A stretch of 22,486 nucleotides of DNA, from positions 1-22,486 of the forward strand of contig CAZZKE010000049.1 of assembly GCA_964655005.1 (NCBI GenBank). The letters run 5' to 3'. The DNA is from CAZZKE01 sp964655005. Lineage in GTDB: Bacteria > Pseudomonadota > Alphaproteobacteria > Rhodospirillales > JABHCV01. The translations under genes were made by a program, and so were the position numbers. The notes under the pieces are model-generated. The model saw only the letters and a program-made list of their open reading frames with translations. It searched no databases and was not told the DNA's origin. Positions 20,784 through 22,486 of the stretch are shown here, piece after piece (the stretch's first letter is position 1; each line of letters starts with the position of its first letter).

Positions 20784-22486
20784 TTAGCGGCCACGCCGTA
20801 ATGTCGCCATTTCATCCGAATCCGATGGCAATCGTTGCAGTTCCTTGTTGACAACTTTTCTAAGCGACCGGTATCCGTACTGGAATTTTTCCCGTCCCGT
20901 GAGCTTTCGCCACCGGAACGAAAAATACTCCGGAATCAAGGACCATGCGGTGGCGCCGCCGGTTGACTGTAAGGCCCGCAGCAGCACCATGGCCCAGATA
21001 AAATGGCGCATCCGGTAAGCCGCTACGGGATAACAAATCAGCGCCAGACCAAGTCGCCGCTTGCGCAACAATTTCCAAAGGGGCGGCGGCTTGTTGTCGG
21101 TAATGGTTTCCGGTTTTTGCATCATCGTTTGCATCGAATCGACCATAACCGAGCGCTCAACCAGCCTTTTCGGGTTGGCGAAGTAACCGGATTCTTCCTG
21201 CTTTACACGGAAGTAGTTCAAATCGGTCAAGAGCACGGCATGGTACGCGGCAAGGCCGAATTTCCTGACATATTCATAGTTTGTATGTACCGTGATCTGG
21301 GTTCGCCAGGCTCTGGTTATCAGCCGCGGACTGTCGGTAAAATTTATCGTCGTCACTTCGTCGTGGGCATTTTTGTCGGAAATACTTATAAGGTACTCCT
21401 CTTCCGCCTCAATCGTGCGTCCGATCAGGCCGTGATGCCGGGCGAACTCGTACAGCGGGGTTCCCGGCAGGGCCTGGGCGTAGTTGATGCTCTGGTCGTT
21501 GGGGTTCTGGTCGATGTTCAAGGTCAGGGAATATTTGCTGAACTCGATGGTTTCGTTAATCGTTTCTTGGCATTCTCCGGGCATGCCAAGAACCAGTTGG
21601 ATCCCCATCCATACAGCTTCTTCGGCCATCCATTTCATGGCGTTGTAATTGTCTTCGACCTTGGTTTTCTTCTCCATCACCTGGAGCATCCTGGCGCTTC
21701 CGGTTTCCATGCCGAACAGGATCGAAATGCATCCGGCGTCCTTCATCATTTTCAATTGTTCGGGCGTGATGCAGTTAACCCGCATGCCGGCGACCCACCA
21801 GAGGATGTCGCGTTTCTTGATTTTCTCGCAAAAATCCTTCAGCCATTTCCTGTCGGTACCGAAATTTTCGTCGGCGACGGTCAGATATCCGGCATTGAAA
21901 TTCTCGATCACGTAGTCCAGCCGCTGCATGAATATGTCGCTTGGAATATAGCGAATGCCCTTTTCCCAGCGATGGCAAAAAGTACATCTTGCGACACATC
22001 CCTTGGCGCCCGGCAACAAGGCATGGCGCTTGCCCACCCGCTCCGGTTCCTTGCATCGGGGGTCCATCTTGGTCCAGGCGATATCGCTGACATTGTCGAC
22101 AACCGGGAAAAAGGTATCCAGATTGTCGTCGTTGAGAAAATCGGACCAGTCGACGTCATAAAGCTCTTCCGCCGCCAGCGGCGTCTCGTATCCGGTATTT
22201 TTCAGGGCGCCTTTATCATCAAGCAGCATCAGCCCGGGAATGTTCGCGAAATCCAGGGGGTTACGGGAATTTTCGGCTTTCCGCAGGATGTTCAGGAAGA
22301 TCTTTTCACCTTCGCCCAGGACACATAAATTGGTTCCGGTTTTACGCAGCAGAATTTCGGCGCTGGCGGCAAGGCTGCCGCCGACTACGATTAACGTTTC
22401 CGGCAATATCTTTTTGACTTCCAGGGACAATCGCTTGGTATATTCATAGGATGTCGACACCACGGCGCTGATGCCCAGTACATCCG
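20784..22486 (-). CDS. B12-binding domain radical SAM protein (5' end outside the window)
   Basis: The frame stays open to the right edge, so the N-terminus is missing. The visible part (numbered from the in-frame GTG at 22463) starts within a cobalamin-binding-like domain, with DVLGISAVVSTSYEY at the edge and TLIVVGGSLAASAE at 23-36. The radical SAM core follows, with its 4Fe-4S cysteines C156, C160 and C163 (CVARCTFC). Downstream, LTVADENFGTDRKWL and GCISILFGMETGSARML are typical of the class-B type. A C-terminal part of about 170 residues, with basic and aromatic segments, is not recognised. No substrate can be assigned, and no partner gene is visible on the left. It is the last complete gene end on the right. 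Confidence 0.85.
   Translation of the reverse strand, partial: DVLGISAVVSTSYEYTKRLSLEVKKILPETLIVVGGSLAASAEILLRKTGTNLCVLGEGEKIFLNILRKAENSRNPLDFANIPGLMLLDDKGALKNTGYETPLAAEELYDVDWSDFLNDDNLDTFFPVVDNVSDIAWTKMDPRCKEPERVGKRHALLPGAKGCVARCTFCHRWEKGIRYIPSDIFMQRLDYVIENFNAGYLTVADENFGTDRKWLKDFCEKIKKRDILWWVAGMRVNCITPEQLKMMKDAGCISILFGMETGSARMLQVMEKKTKVEDNYNAMKWMAEEAVWMGIQLVLGMPGECQETINETIEFSKYSLTLNIDQNPNDQSINYAQALPGTPLYEFARHHGLIGRTIEAEEEYLISISDKNAHDEVTTINFTDSPRLITRAWRTQITVHTNYEYVRKFGLAAYHAVLLTDLNYFRVKQEESGYFANPKRLVERSVMVDSMQTMMQKPETITDNKPPPLWKLLRKRRLGLALICYPVAAYRMRHFIWAMVLLRALQSTGGATAWSLIPEYFSFRWRKLTGREKFQYGYRSLRKVVNKELQRLPSDSDEMATLRRGR

Noticed and set aside
21003..22328. A 441-codon open frame antisense to the radical SAM gene
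   Set aside because: The minus strand carries a CxxxCxxC radical SAM core; the antisense product has no recognisable domain.
1..22486. CRISPR arrays, rRNA genes, replication origin or toxin-antitoxin pairs
   Set aside because: No regularly spaced repeats, rRNA-like sequence, DnaA-box cluster or recognisable toxin-antitoxin pair was seen.

Overview
The window looks like an alphaproteobacterial chromosome, probably Rhodospirillales-like. This rests on the full Aap/Bzt-type general L-amino-acid ABC transporter (aapJQMP), a Zur-controlled znuA / zur-znuC-znuB locus, the high-GC codon use of the core genes, and the alphaproteobacterial style of cysteine synthase and MetC. I cannot name the genus.

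Positions 1 to about 2216 differ from the rest. They are AT-richer and hold, in order: the end of an IS3-family element cut by the window start; a divergent pair made of a CDP-alcohol phosphatidyltransferase-like membrane protein (444-1100, minus) and a small HxGH nucleotidyltransferase of the glycerol-3-phosphate cytidylyltransferase type (1203-1634, plus); the 3' tail of a broken sensor histidine kinase; about 370 bp without a recognisable gene but with GTAAGG repeats; and a perfect 3' portion of a tRNA-Arg(TCT) ending in CCA at 2216, with no 5' half before it. I read this as the distal end of a genomic island inserted into a tRNA-Arg gene. The high-GC core chromosome starts just after it with hisI.

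From 2217 to 7206 come hisI, a PilZ protein, and a compact zinc-uptake locus. znuA and zur-znuC-znuB diverge from a 13-bp palindromic Zur box, and the operon genes overlap at their start and stop codons. A MetC-like PLP enzyme follows, convergent with znuB.

From 7454 to 12322 lies the aap amino-acid uptake operon. A strong hairpin separates the binding-protein gene from the permease genes. Two small genes end the cluster: an 88-aa helical protein and a muconolactone-isomerase-like protein. A small unknown gene (12300-12659, minus) and a nested inverted repeat follow.

From 12801 to 17909 the minus strand carries what looks like one operon, read in the order CopD-like membrane protein, NUDIX hydrolase, cysteine synthase, 3-mercaptopyruvate sulfurtransferase, tandem-GNAT protein, alanine-dehydrogenase-like enzyme. 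The genes are spaced by 0-52 bp or overlap. The theme is cysteine/sulfur and amino-acid metabolism.

From 17986 to the end are dadA (minus), the divergent bifunctional NAD(P)HX repair enzyme (nnr), and a convergent B12-binding radical SAM protein that runs off the right edge. Together, Aap import, alanine-dehydrogenase-like enzyme, DadA, MetC and CysK/SseA make the core part an amino-acid uptake and catabolism neighbourhood. The most unusual material is the CDP-alcohol pair on the island.
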